DNA of 64,000 nt from Kitasatospora sp. MAA4 (GTDB taxonomy: Bacteria > Actinomycetota > Actinomycetes > Streptomycetales > Streptomycetaceae), in the NCBI RefSeq assembly GCF_029893355.1, contig NZ_JARZAI010000007.1:1-64000 (forward strand). Direction: 5' to 3'. A program made the position numbers and the translations under genes. The notes below the pieces were generated by a model. The model ran no database searches. It had not been told where the DNA came from and saw nothing but the letters and a program-made list of their open reading frames with translations. This document shows, in pieces, positions 53,758 to 63,560 of the stretch. The stretch's first letter is position 1; the number at the start of each line of letters is the position of its first letter.

Positions 53758-54180
53758 TCACGGCTGGCTGATCGTCCCGCCGCGCTTCTTGTGCAGACTG
53801 ATGGTGACCGTCCGGTCCTCGGCGACCGTCGACTCCACCTCGCCGGCCAGTGCGGAGAGCACCGTCCAGGCGAAGGTGTCGCGCTCCGGCGCCCGTCCGT
53901 CCGTGGTGGGGGCCGAGACGGTCACCCGAAGGGCGTCTCCGACCAGTCGGAACTCGCAGCACAGGACGGAGCCGGGCACCGCCTGCTGGAGCAGGATGGC
54001 GCAGGCCTCGTCCACCGCGATGCGGAGGTCCTCGATCTCGTCGAGGGTGAAGTCCAGTCTGGCCGCGAGGCCGGCCGTGGCCGTCCGCAGCACCGAGAGG
54101 TAGGCACCCTGCGCGGGCAGGCGGACTTCGACGAAGTCCCTGGCTGCCTTGTTCTCAGGATCGCCGTGGATCTGGGACAC
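53758..54180 (-). CDS. prsH: Anti-sigma factor PrsH/UshX (RsbW-like kinase)
   Basis: A 140-residue RsbW-type anti-sigma kinase that holds SigH. The N box (IEDLRIAVDEACAILLQQA) is intact; the G box region is short (DTFAWTVLSALAGEVESTV). GTG at 54180 (VSQIHGD) is chosen because AGGAGGTGAGG directly precedes it; a frame to 54249 would add 23 residues. It is upstream of sigH on the same strand, as in S. coelicolor SCO5244. Confidence 0.88.
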   Translation of the reverse strand: MSQIHGDPENKAARDFVEVRLPAQGAYLSVLRTATAGLAARLDFTLDEIEDLRIAVDEACAILLQQAVPGSVLCCEFRLVGDALRVTVSAPTTDGRAPERDTFAWTVLSALAGEVESTVAEDRTVTISLHKKRGGTISQP

Positions 54181-54453
54181 CCTCACCTCCTGGGTGACGC
54201 GCTGTGCTGTGGACCCCGAGGCCGCGGCACGTTCTGTTGCATGGCTCAACTGCTTCGCCCCAACTGTCTTGAGGGGTGGTGCGGTACGTACCGGTTCCTA
54301 CCCAGCCGGGAGGCACCGGACGCGGGCCGTCCGCCCGAGACGTTACCGCTATCGGCGGACGGATGTCGCGACCCCGGACGGGCCGAGGGTGACTCATGGT
54401 AGGCCCCGGCGACCCTGTGGGGCAGACATCCGACGTGATTCCTCGCTACGGTC

Positions 54454-54930
54454 TCAGCGCGTGCCGAGCAGGCGCAGCGCATCCCCGGACAGTCGGTGCA
54501 CGGTCCACTCGTCCATCGGCTCCGCGCCGAGCGCGCGGTAGAAGCCGATCGACGGCTCGTTCCAGTCCAGCACCGACCACTCGAAGCGGTCGTAGCCGCG
54601 CTCCACGGCGATCCGCGCCAGCTCGGTGAGCAGGGCCTTGCCGTGCCCGCCGCCGCGTGCGGAGGGCCGGACGTAGAGGTCCTCCAGGTAGATGCCGTGG
54701 GTGCCCCGCCAGGTGGAGAAGTTGCGGAACCAGAGCGCGAAGCCGACGCGCTCGCCGGTGGCGTCGTCCTCGGCGATGTGGGCGAAGACGGCCGGCTGCT
54801 CGCCGAAGAGCGCCTCGCGCAGCTGTTCCTCGCCGGCTTTCGCCTCGTGCAGGGCCTTCTCGTAGTCCGCGAGCTCGCGGATCATCTCGATGATGACGGG
54901 GACGTCTTCCACGGTGGCTTGCCTGATCAT
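54454..54930 (-). CDS. GNAT acetyltransferase (spermidine/diamine type)
   Basis: A 158-residue acetyltransferase. YLEDLYVRPSARGGGHGKALLTELA is the acetyl-CoA site, followed by FEWSVLDWNEPSIGFYRALGAEPM, the pattern of diamine N-acetyltransferases. ATG at 54930 (MIRQATVEDV) is the usual start of the fold and is preferred to 54954. The true substrate is unknown. It lies 87 nt after sodN on the same strand but beyond a terminator. Confidence 0.87.
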   Translation of the reverse strand: MIRQATVEDVPVIIEMIRELADYEKALHEAKAGEEQLREALFGEQPAVFAHIAEDDATGERVGFALWFRNFSTWRGTHGIYLEDLYVRPSARGGGHGKALLTELARIAVERGYDRFEWSVLDWNEPSIGFYRALGAEPMDEWTVHRLSGDALRLLGTR

Positions 54931-54963
54931 GTGCCCGAGCCTACTGCGGTCCACCCGAACGGC

Positions 54964-54997
54964 GGATGCCCCTCACTCCGAGGAGTGAGGGGCATCC
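54964..54997 (-). terminator. Terminator of sodN
   Basis: A perfect 16-bp stem (54964-54979 with 54982-54997) with a 2-nt loop, 20 nt after the sodN stop. Confidence 0.93.
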
Positions 54998-55017
54998 ACG
55001 CGGTGCGACGTCGAGCG

Positions 55018-55413
55018 TCACGCCTTCTTGGTCTCCCAGAAGATCGTGTCGATCTGGGCGATGAGCTCGAGGAGCTTCTCGCCGGTCTTCGGGTCGGTCG
55101 AGCCCTTGGTCGCCGAGGCGGCCTTCAGGGCGTCGTTGAAGAGCTGGTGCAGCTCGGGGTACTTCTCGAAGTGCGGGGCCTTGAAGTAGTCGCTCCACAG
55201 GACCGACAGGTGGTGCTTGACGGCCTCGGCGCGCTGCTCCTTGATGATCAGGGCGCGAACGCGGAAATCGGCGTCCTCGTTGGCCTGGTACTTCTCCTGA
55301 GTACCCTTCACCGACTCGGCCTCGATCCGGGCCTGAGCCGGGTCGTAGACACCGCAGGGCAGGTCGCAGTGAGCGTGTGCGGTCACCCGCGGAGCAAACA
55401 GACGAGCGAACAT
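55018..55413 (-). CDS. sodN: Nickel superoxide dismutase
   Basis: A 131-residue precursor. A 14-residue leader (MFARLFAPRVTAHA) is removed to expose the nickel hook HCDLPCGVYDP, in which His1, Cys2 and Cys6 of the mature enzyme bind nickel. The rest is the four-helix bundle of the hexamer. The leader is cut by SodX, encoded divergently 193 bp away. Nickel supply controls this gene in S. coelicolor; no operator was identified here. Confidence 0.97.
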   Translation of the reverse strand: MFARLFAPRVTAHAHCDLPCGVYDPAQARIEAESVKGTQEKYQANEDADFRVRALIIKEQRAEAVKHHLSVLWSDYFKAPHFEKYPELHQLFNDALKAASATKGSTDPKTGEKLLELIAQIDTIFWETKKA

Positions 55414-55606
55414 GGGAGTCCTTCCTTAGATCGTCTTCCCGCGGCCGAGACTACCCGTTTGCCCCTTGGATCTCGCGGCCGGGACAGGGGCCTAGGGCAA
55501 AAGGAGGAGCCCGAAGCGGTAGATATCGGACGCCTGTGCGTGATGCGCGATGCTGGACCGTGGACGCGTGGCGCCGGACGGCGGCAGGGAGCAGGAGGCG
55601 GAGCGA

Positions 55607-56080
55607 ATGGCGGCGAAGCGGCGGGATTCTGACGTGGGCCCAGAGCCGAGAGAGCAGGTCGGCGGCGGGCTGCTGCCGTTCGGCCTGATGACGGTGGCCG
55701 GACCCTCGATGGTCCCCACCCTGTTCAGCGGTGACCAGCTGGTGGTCCGGTACGGCGCCCGGCTGCGGCCCGGCGCGGTGGTGCTGGTGCGTCACCCGCT
55801 GCGGCAGGACCTGCTGGTGGTCAAGCGGGCCACCGAGCGCCGCGCGGGCGGCTGGTGGCTGCTGTCCGACAATCAGTTCGTCGAGAGCGACAGCCGGGAG
55901 TACGGCGCGGTCCCCGACGATCTGGTGCTCGGCCGGGTGCTGCTGCGGGTCCGGCCGCGTCCGGTCTGGCTGGCCCCGGCCGGCTGGCTGGAGCGGCTGC
56001 TCTGCGGCTGGCCGCTGGCCCGGGTGCCGGGCCTGGCCGCCCGCTTCGGGGTCTTCCGCCGGCTCAGCCCGGAGTTGTGA
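55607..56080 (+). CDS. sodX: Nickel superoxide dismutase maturation protease
   Basis: A 157-residue S24/S26-type serine protease that removes the SodN leader. [16 protein letters not shown] carries the catalytic Ser and LLVVKRAT the Lys; [16 protein letters not shown] is the third conserved box. ATG at 55607 has AGGAGG upstream and is chosen over a longer frame starting at 55550. It is divergent from sodN, and its last 17 nt overlap the end of the convergent CGNR gene. Confidence 0.94.
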   Translation: MAAKRRDSDVGPEPREQVGGGLLPFGLMTVAGPSMVPTLFSGDQLVVRYGARLRPGAVVLVRHPLRQDLLVVKRATERRAGGWWLLSDNQFVESDSREYGAVPDDLVLGRVLLRVRPRPVWLAPAGWLERLLCGWPLARVPGLAARFGVFRRLSPEL

Positions 56081-56672
56081 GCGCCGCTGCCGCACCGGCC
56101 GCGGCTGCCGCCTCCAGGCGCTTGCGGGCCCGGTAGGCGGCGACGTTGGCCCGGGTGGCGCAGCGGTCGGAGCAGTACCGGCGGGAGCGGTTGGTGGAGG
56201 TGTCCAGGTAGGCGTTGCGGCAGGGGGCGGCCTGGCAGATGCCGAGCCGGTCGGCGCCCAGCTCGGTGAGGTGGATGGCCAGGCCCATGCAGGCGACGGC
56301 GGTGAAGTTGGCCGCGGCGGTCGGCGCGTTGTCGGCCAGGTGCAGGTGCCAGCGCGGCTTCCCGCTCTCGTCCAGGTAGTCGTGGCCGGAGACCAGCGGG
56401 CTGACCGGGTACTCGACCAGCAGGCTGTTCAGCAGGTCCACCCCGCGCACCTCGTCGCCCTCCGCGGCGGCGACGAAGACCGCCCGCAGCCTGGTCCGGA
56501 CCCCGCGCAGCCGGGGCAGGTCGGACTCGTCGGCCAGCCGGGCGCCGCGCGAGTCGCCGCTCGCGAAGAGCGAGCGCACGGCCTCGACGGAGACCAGCGC
56601 GTCGGTGCCGCGCTCCGGCTCCTCGCTGTTCACCAGCCGGACGGCGTAGTCGGCGTACGCGGCGAGCTCCAC
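56064..56672 (-). CDS. CGNR zinc-finger protein (ABATE domain)
   Basis: A 202-residue protein. The N-terminal ABATE-like helical domain is followed by a zinc-binding treble: [28 protein letters not shown] is the CGNR pattern with four Cys, here with CRNA in place of the usual CGNA. Such proteins are thought to be DNA-binding regulators. Its 3' end overlaps that of sodX by 17 nt. Start at 56672; no partner gene is evident. Confidence 0.87.
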   Translation of the reverse strand: MELAAYADYAVRLVNSEEPERGTDALVSVEAVRSLFASGDSRGARLADESDLPRLRGVRTRLRAVFVAAAEGDEVRGVDLLNSLLVEYPVSPLVSGHDYLDESGKPRWHLHLADNAPTAAANFTAVACMGLAIHLTELGADRLGICQAAPCRNAYLDTSTNRSRRYCSDRCATRANVAAYRARKRLEAAAAAGAAAALTTPG

Positions 56673-56743
56673 AGCGGTCCTTCCGAGAGGGGCGGTAACG
56701 GGCAGGCAGCCTTCAGCCTATTACCTCACGGAGGAAACGCGAA

Positions 56744-56772
56744 GGCGCCGGCCCCTCGGAGGGACCGGCGCC
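56744..56772 (-). terminator. Terminator of the glutamate transporter operon
   Basis: GGCGCCGG (56744-56751) pairs with CCGGCGCC near 56765-56772, with an inner CCTC/GAGG stem, 11 nt after the ATPase stop. Confidence 0.8.
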
Positions 56773-56782
56773 CGGCGGGCGG

Positions 56783-57565
56783 TCACAGCACCTTGGAGAG
56801 GAACGCCTTGGTCCGCTCGTGCTGCGGGTTGGCGAGCACCTCGCGCGGGTGGCCGGACTCGACCACCACGCCGGCGTCCATGAAGACCAGCGCGTCGCCC
56901 ACCTCGCGGGCGAAACCCATCTCGTGGGTGACCACGATCATCGTCATGCCCTCCTCGGCGAGGCCGCGCATCACGTCCAGCACCTCGCCGACCAGCTCCG
57001 GGTCGAGCGCCGACGTGGGTTCGTCGAAGAGCATCAGCTTGGGCTTCATCGCCAGCGCCCGGGCGATGGCGACCCGCTGCTGCTGGCCGCCGGAGAGCTG
57101 GGAGGGGTAGCTGGCGGCCTTGTCGGACAGCCCGACCCGCTCCAGCAGGGCCCGCGCCCGCTCCCGGGCGTCGGCCTTGCCCTCCTTCCTGACCTGCACC
57201 GGCGCCTCGGTGATGTTCTCCAGCGCGGTCATGTGCGGGAACAGGTTGAAGTGCTGGAAGACCATGCCGATGTCCCGGCGCTTGCGGGCCACCTCGTGGT
57301 CGCGCAGCTCGTACAGCCGCTCGCCCTTCTGGCGGTAGCCGACCAGCTCGCCGTCGACCGAGAGCCGGCCGCCGCTGACCTTCTCCAGGTGGTTGATGCA
57401 GCGCAGGAAGGTGGACTTGCCGGAGCCGGAGGGCCCGACCAGGACGAACACCTCGCCCGTGCGGACCTCCAGGTCGATGCCCTTGAGCACCTCGACCAAC
57501 CCGAAGGACTTGCGCACGCCCTCGGCCCGGACCATCGCGGCCGCAGTCGTCGTCGGCTCGCTCAC
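56783..57565 (-). CDS. Polar amino-acid (glutamate-type) ABC transporter ATPase
   Basis: A 260-residue ATPase. Walker [12 protein letters not shown], signature [16 protein letters not shown], Walker [15 protein letters not shown] and the switch His in [12 protein letters not shown] are all present; it matches the GluA/GlnQ group. GTG at 57565 overlaps the permease stop by 4 nt (GTGA). Last gene of a binding protein-permease-ATPase operon. Confidence 0.95.
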   Translation of the reverse strand: MSEPTTTAAAMVRAEGVRKSFGLVEVLKGIDLEVRTGEVFVLVGPSGSGKSTFLRCINHLEKVSGGRLSVDGELVGYRQKGERLYELRDHEVARKRRDIGMVFQHFNLFPHMTALENITEAPVQVRKEGKADARERARALLERVGLSDKAASYPSQLSGGQQQRVAIARALAMKPKLMLFDEPTSALDPELVGEVLDVMRGLAEEGMTMIVVTHEMGFAREVGDALVFMDAGVVVESGHPREVLANPQHERTKAFLSKVL

Positions 57566-58536
57566 AGGTGACCGCCTCCTTCGAGGCCCGGGACCACGTC
57601 GGGCGTGGTCGTCCGGGGCGACCGCCCGGAGAACAGGCCGCGCAGCCGCTGCAACGGCGTCGGCGGCAGGATCCGGTTGGCCCCGCGCGCGTAGTGCCGT
57701 TCGATGTAGTACTGGACGACCGTCAGGATCGAGGTCATCAGCAGATACCAGATGCTTACCACCACGAGCAGCGGAATGGTCTGGAATGTCCGGGAGTAGA
57801 TGTTCTCACCGGCCCGCAGCAGTTCCTCCAGCGAGATCGCCGAGACCAGCGAGGTGGTCTTCAGCATCGAGATGGTCTCGTTGCCGGTCGGCGGGATGAT
57901 CACCCGCATCGCCTGCGGCAGGATGATCCGCCGCATCGTGCTGGACTGGCTCATGCCCAGCGCGTGCGCGGCCTCGGTCTGGCCCACCGAGACGGACTGA
58001 ATGCCGCCGCGGACGATCTCCGCCATGTAGGCCGCCTCGTTCAGACCCAGGCCCAGCAGGGCGGCGACGAAGAGCGGGATCAGCTTGTTGGTCGACTCGG
58101 ACCCGAAGGCGGGGCCGAACGGGACGCCGATCGAGAGCTTCGGCCAGAGCGCGCCGAGGAAGTTCCAGAACAGCAGCTGGACCAGGATCGGCGTGCCGCG
58201 GAACACCCAGATGTAGAACCAGGCGGTGCCCGAGAGCACCGGGTTCGGCGAGAGCCGCATGATCGCCAGGATGGTGCCGCCGAACACGCCGATCAGCATG
58301 GAGAGCGCGGTCAGTTCGAGGGTGACCCCCAGGCCGTGCAGGATCGAGGAGTCGAAGAGGTACTTGCGGACGACGTCCCATTGGAACTGGTGGTTGGTTA
58401 CCAGAGCGTGGATGAGCATCGCCGCGAGGACCGCGACGACGAGGGCTCCGGCCCAGCGTCCGGGGTGGCGGACCGGGACGGCCTTGATCGCTTCAGGCTG
58501 TCCCGGACGGACCGACCCCTGATCGGAAGAGTTCAC
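57562..58536 (-). CDS. Polar amino-acid ABC transporter permease
   Basis: A 324-residue His/Glu/Gln/Arg/opine-type permease with about six helices. The EAA loop reads [23 protein letters not shown]. The hydrophilic N-terminal 30 residues and the C-terminal tail are longer than in enteric relatives. Only one permease gene is present, so it probably forms a homodimer. Overlaps the ATPase gene. Confidence 0.94.
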   Translation of the reverse strand: MNSSDQGSVRPGQPEAIKAVPVRHPGRWAGALVVAVLAAMLIHALVTNHQFQWDVVRKYLFDSSILHGLGVTLELTALSMLIGVFGGTILAIMRLSPNPVLSGTAWFYIWVFRGTPILVQLLFWNFLGALWPKLSIGVPFGPAFGSESTNKLIPLFVAALLGLGLNEAAYMAEIVRGGIQSVSVGQTEAAHALGMSQSSTMRRIILPQAMRVIIPPTGNETISMLKTTSLVSAISLEELLRAGENIYSRTFQTIPLLVVVSIWYLLMTSILTVVQYYIERHYARGANRILPPTPLQRLRGLFSGRSPRTTTPDVVPGLEGGGHL

Positions 58537-58572
58537 GGTGTGGCCTCAGGGGGTTGGTTCAGCACGGGTGGA

Positions 58573-59502
58573 TCAGCTGGTGGCGCCGTCGACGACCGAC
58601 TTGTCGATCGCGCCGGCCTGCACGCCCCACTTCGTCAGGATGGACTTGTAGGTGCCGTCGTCGATCAGCGACTGGACGGCGCCCTGCACGGCCGGGGTGA
58701 GCGTGGTGCCCTTGGGCAGCACGACGCCGTAGGGGGCGGTCCCGGTGACCGAGCCGATCGTCTCCAGCTGGCCGTTGGTCTGCTTGACCGCGTAGTCGAC
58801 CACCGGGGAGTCGGCCAGCATCGCGTCGTCGCGGCCGGAGACCAGCGCGTTGGTGACGTCGGTCTGCAGGTCGAACTTGTCGCCGTCGTTCGGGATGGTC
58901 GGCTTGCCGGCCTTCGTGCACGCCGGGTTGAGGACGTTCTTGATCTCGTCGGCCTGGGTGGTGCCGGTCTGCACGGCGACCTTCTTGCCGCACAGGTCGG
59001 TCGGGTCGATCTTCTGCGGGTTGCCCGCCTTGACCGCGGTGCCGGTGCCCGCCGAGAAGTACGTCACCATGTCGACCGAGGCCTCGCGCTCCTTGGTGTC
59101 CGTGAACGAACTCATGCTCAGCTGGTACTTGTTCGCGGTGATGCCCGGGATGATCGAGTCGAAGGTCGCGTCCTGCACCTCGACGGTCAGGCCCAGCTTC
59201 TTCGCGATGGCGCCTGCCAGATCGACGTCCATTCCGACGATGTTGCCGTTGGCGTCCTTGAACTCGTTCGGCGCGTACGAGGCGTCGGTGCCCATCACGA
59301 GCTTGCCGCTCGACTTGATGGCCGCGGGGACCTGGTCGGCCAGCGAGGCGACGGCGCTGGGAGTGGCGATCGACGCGCTGGAGGAGGCGCCGGCGGAGGA
59401 CGAGCTGCTCTTGCTGCTGCTGCAGCCGGTGACGACCAGGGAGCCGCTGGCGAGGACCGCCGCAACTGCGAGCAGCCGGGGGCGGAGGGGACGGGCGCTC
59501 AT
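58573..59502 (-). CDS. Amino-acid-binding lipoprotein 1 (glutamate type)
   Basis: A 309-residue solute-binding lipoprotein. The lipobox is LVVTGCSS, followed by a Ser/Ala linker; GTDASYAPNEFKDANGNIVG and GMDVDLAGAIAKKLGL are the family signature, and the C-terminus has TPAVQGAVQSLIDDGTY. ATG at 59502 follows AGGAGGC. It lies 36 nt before the permease. A closely related gene precedes it. Confidence 0.93.
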   Translation of the reverse strand: MSARPLRPRLLAVAAVLASGSLVVTGCSSSKSSSSSAGASSSASIATPSAVASLADQVPAAIKSSGKLVMGTDASYAPNEFKDANGNIVGMDVDLAGAIAKKLGLTVEVQDATFDSIIPGITANKYQLSMSSFTDTKEREASVDMVTYFSAGTGTAVKAGNPQKIDPTDLCGKKVAVQTGTTQADEIKNVLNPACTKAGKPTIPNDGDKFDLQTDVTNALVSGRDDAMLADSPVVDYAVKQTNGQLETIGSVTGTAPYGVVLPKGTTLTPAVQGAVQSLIDDGTYKSILTKWGVQAGAIDKSVVDGATS

Positions 59503-59541
59503 GGGGCGAGCCTCCTGCGGAGAGGGTGGGGTGTCCCGAGC

Positions 59542-59574
59542 GGAGGAGAGCGGGCCGGCTGCCCGCTCTCCTCC
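59542..59574. terminator. Stem-loop between the two binding-protein genes
   Basis: A 14-bp perfect stem (59542-59555 with 59561-59574); its forward-strand side is followed by GCCCTTTTTGG. It may damp transcription from the upstream binding-protein gene into the operon. Confidence 0.65.
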
Positions 59575-59662
59575 GCCCTTTTTGGGACCTTTTGGACAGG
59601 TTCTCACCGGTCCCCGGCTCGCGCCCGGCGAGATTCCTCCACCTGGCGGGGTCCTGGCGGGG

Positions 59663-60580
59663 TCAGAACCCGCCGTTGACCTGGGCGTCCGGGATGGCGC
59701 CGTCGTGCATGTCCCACTTGGTCAGGAGCTTGTCGTAGCTCCCGTTGCGGATCAGCTGGTTGAGCGCGCTGGAGAGCACGTCGCGCAGCGTCGGGTCGGT
59801 CTTGGCGACGGTGATCCCGTAGGGGCTCGGCTGCAGCAGCGAGCCGGTGACCTGGAACTGGCCGCCGTTGCGGCTCGGGTCGGTCGTGTACGCCGCCACC
59901 GGGTAGTCGTTCAGGTCGGCCACCGCGGTGCCGTTGGCGACCTCTGCCAGCGCCTGGCCGTCGGTGTCGAACAGGTCGACCTTCAGCGGCCGGTTCGACC
60001 GCGCGCAGGCGGTCTGCTGGCGCGCGACGATCTGGGCCTGGATGGTGCCGCTCTGCAGCGCGACGGTGTGGCCGCAGAGGTTGTCCAGCGTGCTGATGCC
60101 CGCCGGGTTGCCGGCCTTCACCAGGAGCGTGCTGCCGGTCTCGAAGTAGTCGACGAAGTCGACGCCCGGGTTGACCTGGTGGCCGTTGTCGTCGGCCCCG
60201 GTCTGCCGCTGCTGGGTGTCGATCACGGCCGACATGGCCAGATCGATCTGGCCGGACTGGACGGCCGGGATCAGCTTGTCGAACGGCATGTTGTCGAACT
60301 GCACCTTCAGGCCCAGGTAGCTGCCGAGCGCGGCCGCCAGGTCCGGGTCCAGGCCGACCGGGGTCGCGTTCTGGTCCTCGAAGTCGACCGGGGCGTAGTT
60401 GAGGTTCGAGCCGATCCGGAGCACACCGGCCGACTTGATCGCCTTGGGGAGCTGCGCGCGCAGGGCGGCCCCCGGGTTCGTCGTGGAGGCGGCGGTGCTG
60501 CCGCAGCCGGCCAGCAGGAGGCTGCCCAGGCCGACGGCCAGGACAGGAGGTACGGGTACGGAGAAAGGGCTGTAGGGCAT
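59663..60580 (-). CDS. Amino-acid-binding lipoprotein 2 (glutamate type)
   Basis: A 305-residue paralogue of the next gene in the operon. The lipobox is LLLAGCGST; GSNLNYAPVDFEDQNATPVG and GLDPDLAAALGSYLGL match its neighbour in pattern but with different ligand-pocket residues, so its substrate range may differ. ATG at 60580 follows AGGAAGACC. It is first in the operon; a stem-loop separates it from the second binding protein. Confidence 0.92.
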   Translation of the reverse strand: MPYSPFSVPVPPVLAVGLGSLLLAGCGSTAASTTNPGAALRAQLPKAIKSAGVLRIGSNLNYAPVDFEDQNATPVGLDPDLAAALGSYLGLKVQFDNMPFDKLIPAVQSGQIDLAMSAVIDTQQRQTGADDNGHQVNPGVDFVDYFETGSTLLVKAGNPAGISTLDNLCGHTVALQSGTIQAQIVARQQTACARSNRPLKVDLFDTDGQALAEVANGTAVADLNDYPVAAYTTDPSRNGGQFQVTGSLLQPSPYGITVAKTDPTLRDVLSSALNQLIRNGSYDKLLTKWDMHDGAIPDAQVNGGF

Positions 60581-61246
60581 GGCAGAGGTCTTCCTGAGGG
60601 GGGAAGCGAGAGGGGGAGTCCGCCGTGGGAGGGCTGCTGGGGTGTGCAGCGCGGACCTCGGACGATTGCCCTGGAGGGCCGCGGGGAGAAGGGTGTGCGG
60701 CCGGTCGCGCGAGGTCCGCCGCAAGGGGCGGGAAAGGGGATCCTCCCATCCCGGTCTGCCGGGCCGGGGGGCGGGTGTGTCAGAATCTGCTATCGGGTGA
60801 TCCCCGATACCGAACAGAGACCGCCGGCTCCCGACAGGGCCGGGGTGCGCAGGACCGGAAGTCGATTGACGTCGACTCCGTAGCCGAGGCACCAGCTCCC
60901 CTCCGCGTCTTCTGTTCACCCTGCGGGTGTGCGTACCGAATCGCCGTCGAAGGCACCGGTGCTCAGAGTTCTTCCGAAACTCGAGTACCGCGTGGTGCCA
61001 TCCCGGGGTGAACAGTGCGTGACGAGGAAACCAGGCACAGGTGCGGTGCCTTTTCCCGGGCCTAGGCTCAGCCCGGATGCCCAACCCAGAACACCAAACC
61101 CTCACCCGAGGGCGCCCGTCCGACGGCAGCGCCCCGACCTCCCGGATCCGGGCCCGCTGTGGCGGACCCGGGATTTCAGCATCCCCCGGGCGGGTCGAAC
61201 GCCTGTCGGCGCGTGCGCCCTCGCTGACTATGACGAAGAGGTCATC
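60581..61246. promoter_or_regulatory. Divergent regulatory region, transporter operon and malic enzyme
   Basis: 666 bp without a convincing gene. A 7-bp inverted repeat TATCGGG-N5-CCCGATA (60791-60809), about 210 bp before the transporter operon, is a candidate operator. A smaller CCGGGC-N9-GCCCGG (61056-61076) precedes the malic enzyme. Open frames here are continuations of neighbours. Confidence 0.45.
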
Positions 61247-62443
61247 GTGGCAGCGGAGATCATCAATACCGGTACGCAGGACACCGACGATCCGGTCGAC
61301 GCCGTCTTCGCGCTTCACCGCGGCGGCAAGATGGAGGTGCGGGCCACCGTGCCCGTGCGCGACGCGGACGACCTGTCCCTCGCCTACACACCAGGTGTCG
61401 CCAGGGTCTGCACGGCCATCGCCGAGCAGCCCGAACTGGTCAACGAGTACACCTGGAAGGGCAACACGGTCGCGGTCGTCACCGACGGTACCGCCGTGCT
61501 CGGCCTGGGCGACATCGGCCCCGAGGCGTCCCTTCCGGTGATGGAGGGCAAGGCGATCCTCTTCAAGCAGTTCGGCGGCGTGGACGCGGTGCCGATCGCG
61601 CTGGCATGCACCGGCGTGGACGAGATCGTCGAGACGGTCGTCCGGCTCGCGCCGTCCTTCGGCGGCGTCAACCTGGAGGACATCTCCGCGCCGCGCTGCT
61701 TCGAGATCGAGCGCCGGCTCCAGGAGGCCCTGGACATCCCGGTCTTCCACGACGACCAGCACGGCACGGCGATCGTCTCCACCGCGGCGCTGTGGAACGC
61801 CGCCAAGCTGACCGGTCGCGGGATCGGCGAGCTGCGGGCCGTCATCTCCGGTGCGGGCGCGGCCGGCATCGCGATCGCCAAGATGCTGGTCGCGGCCGGC
61901 ATCGGGGACGTCTCGGTCTGCGACCGCAAGGGCGTGGTCTACCAGGGCCGCGGCGACCTGACGGACGTCAAGGCCGAGATCGCCGAGATCACCAACAAGG
62001 CCGGGCTGAAGGGCTCGCTGGCCGAGGCGCTGGAAGGCGCGGACGTCTTCATCGGCGTCTCCGGCGGCACCGTGCCGGAGGAGGCGGTGGCGCGGATGGC
62101 GAAGGACTGCTTCATCTTCGCGATGGCCAACCCCACCCCGGAGATCCACCCGGAGATCGCGCACAAGTACGCCGCAGTGGTGGCGACCGGGCGCTCCGAC
62201 TTCCCCAACCAGATCAACAACGTGCTGGCCTTCCCCGGCATCTTCGCCGGTGCGCTCCAGGTCCGGGCCTCCCGGATCACCGAGGGCATGAAGCTGGCCG
62301 CCGCCGAGGCGCTGGCCGAGCTGGTCGCGGACGACCTGACGGCCCAGCGGGTGATCCCCTCGCCGTTCGACCCGCGGGTGGCCCCGGCCGTCACCAAGGC
62401 GGTCGCCGAGGCGGCCCGCCGTGAGGGCGTGGCCCGCCGCTGA
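61247..62443 (+). CDS. NAD(P)-dependent malic enzyme
   Basis: A 398-residue enzyme oxidatively decarboxylating malate to pyruvate. [12 protein letters not shown] (catalytic Tyr), [36 protein letters not shown] (metal site) and [15 protein letters not shown] (nucleotide fold) are intact. The short form without a phosphotransacetylase tail matches the S. coelicolor SCO5261 type, reported as NADP-dependent. GTG at 61247 has GAAGAGG upstream; the frame extends 106 codons further but that part is not conserved-looking. Confidence 0.94.
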   Translation: MAAEIINTGTQDTDDPVDAVFALHRGGKMEVRATVPVRDADDLSLAYTPGVARVCTAIAEQPELVNEYTWKGNTVAVVTDGTAVLGLGDIGPEASLPVMEGKAILFKQFGGVDAVPIALACTGVDEIVETVVRLAPSFGGVNLEDISAPRCFEIERRLQEALDIPVFHDDQHGTAIVSTAALWNAAKLTGRGIGELRAVISGAGAAGIAIAKMLVAAGIGDVSVCDRKGVVYQGRGDLTDVKAEIAEITNKAGLKGSLAEALEGADVFIGVSGGTVPEEAVARMAKDCFIFAMANPTPEIHPEIAHKYAAVVATGRSDFPNQINNVLAFPGIFAGALQVRASRITEGMKLAAAEALAELVADDLTAQRVIPSPFDPRVAPAVTKAVAEAARREGVARR

Positions 62444-62539
62444 CCGTAGGTCAGTTGCGTCCATGGGCCCGGGACACGCGGTGGAGGTCACACCCGCGCG
62501 TGGTTCCGGGCCCTGGCCGTCGGCGCTAGTGTCCGGGAC

Positions 62540-63502
62540 ATGTTCGCCGCCTATGCCGCACGCACCGATGCCGCCGACCCCCTGAGCGCCCTGGAACTGG
62601 GCGAGCTCCCCGAGCCGCAGGCGCGGCCGGGCTGGAGCGTGGTGACGGTCCGGGCCGCCACCCTCAACCACCACGACCTCTGGTCGCTGCGCGGGGTGGG
62701 CCTGCCCGCCGAGCGGCTGCCGATGATCCTGGGCTGCGACGCGGCGGGGGTGGACGAGGACGGCAACGAGGTGGTCATCCACTCCGTGATCGGCCAGAGC
62801 GGCCACGGCGTCGGCCCCGACGAGCCGCGCTCGATCCTGACCGAGCGCTACCAGGGCACCTTCGCCCAGCGGGTGGCCGTGCCGACCTGGAACCTGCTGC
62901 CCAAGCCCGCCGAGCTCTCCTTCGAGCAGGCCGCCTGCCTGCCGACCGCCTGGCTGACGGCGTACCGGATGCTCTTCACCAATGCCGGGGTCAAGCCCGG
63001 CGACACCGTGCTGGTCCAGGGCGCCGGCGGCGGGGTGGCCACCGCGCTGATCGTCCTGGGCAAGGCCGCCGGCCTGCGGGTCTGGGTCACCGGCCGGGAC
63101 GAGGCCAAGCGCGCCCGGGCCGTGCAGCTGGGTGCCGACGCCGCCTTCGAGAGCGGGGCGCGGCTGCCCGAGCGGGTGGACGCGGTGATGGAGACGGTCG
63201 GGGCGGCGACCTGGTCGCACTCGGTGAAGTCGCTGCGCCCGGGCGGCACGATCGTGATCTCCGGCGCGACCTCCGGGCCGAGCCCGGCGATGGCCGAGCT
63301 GAACCGGATCTTCTTCTTGGAGCTGAAGGTGGTCGGCTCGACCATGGGCACCAAGGAGGAGCTGGCCGGGCTGCTGGCGCTCTGCGCGCACGGCGGGGTG
63401 CGGCCGGTGATCGACTCGGTGCTGCCGCTGACCGAGGCCCGGGACGCCTTCGCCAAGCTGGCCAAGGGCGATGTCTTCGGCAAGATCGTGCTGACCCCCT
63501 GA
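62540..63502 (+). CDS. Zinc-type MDR oxidoreductase
   Basis: A 320-residue medium-chain dehydrogenase/reductase. LNHHDLWSLRGVG and ILGCDAAGV form the catalytic domain; VLVQGAGGGVATALIVLGKAAGL is the nucleotide-binding motif. Catalytic-zinc Cys and the structural-zinc Cys cluster are lacking, so it is probably a quinone-reductase-like enzyme. ATG at 62540. It follows the malic enzyme by 96 nt and ends at a terminator. Substrate unknown. Confidence 0.9.
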   Translation: MFAAYAARTDAADPLSALELGELPEPQARPGWSVVTVRAATLNHHDLWSLRGVGLPAERLPMILGCDAAGVDEDGNEVVIHSVIGQSGHGVGPDEPRSILTERYQGTFAQRVAVPTWNLLPKPAELSFEQAACLPTAWLTAYRMLFTNAGVKPGDTVLVQGAGGGVATALIVLGKAAGLRVWVTGRDEAKRARAVQLGADAAFESGARLPERVDAVMETVGAATWSHSVKSLRPGGTIVISGATSGPSPAMAELNRIFFLELKVVGSTMGTKEELAGLLALCAHGGVRPVIDSVLPLTEARDAFAKLAKGDVFGKIVLTP

Positions 63503-63512
63503 CATACGGGTT

Positions 63513-63549
63513 GTGCCCCGCGGCCCACCCCCGAGGGGTCGCGGGGCAC
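63513..63549. terminator. Terminator between the MDR gene and the edge gene
   Basis: A 10-bp stem (63513-63522 with 63540-63549) with an inner CCCC/GGGG stem, between convergent genes. Confidence 0.82.
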
Positions 63550-63560
63550 TGGTGGCAGCC

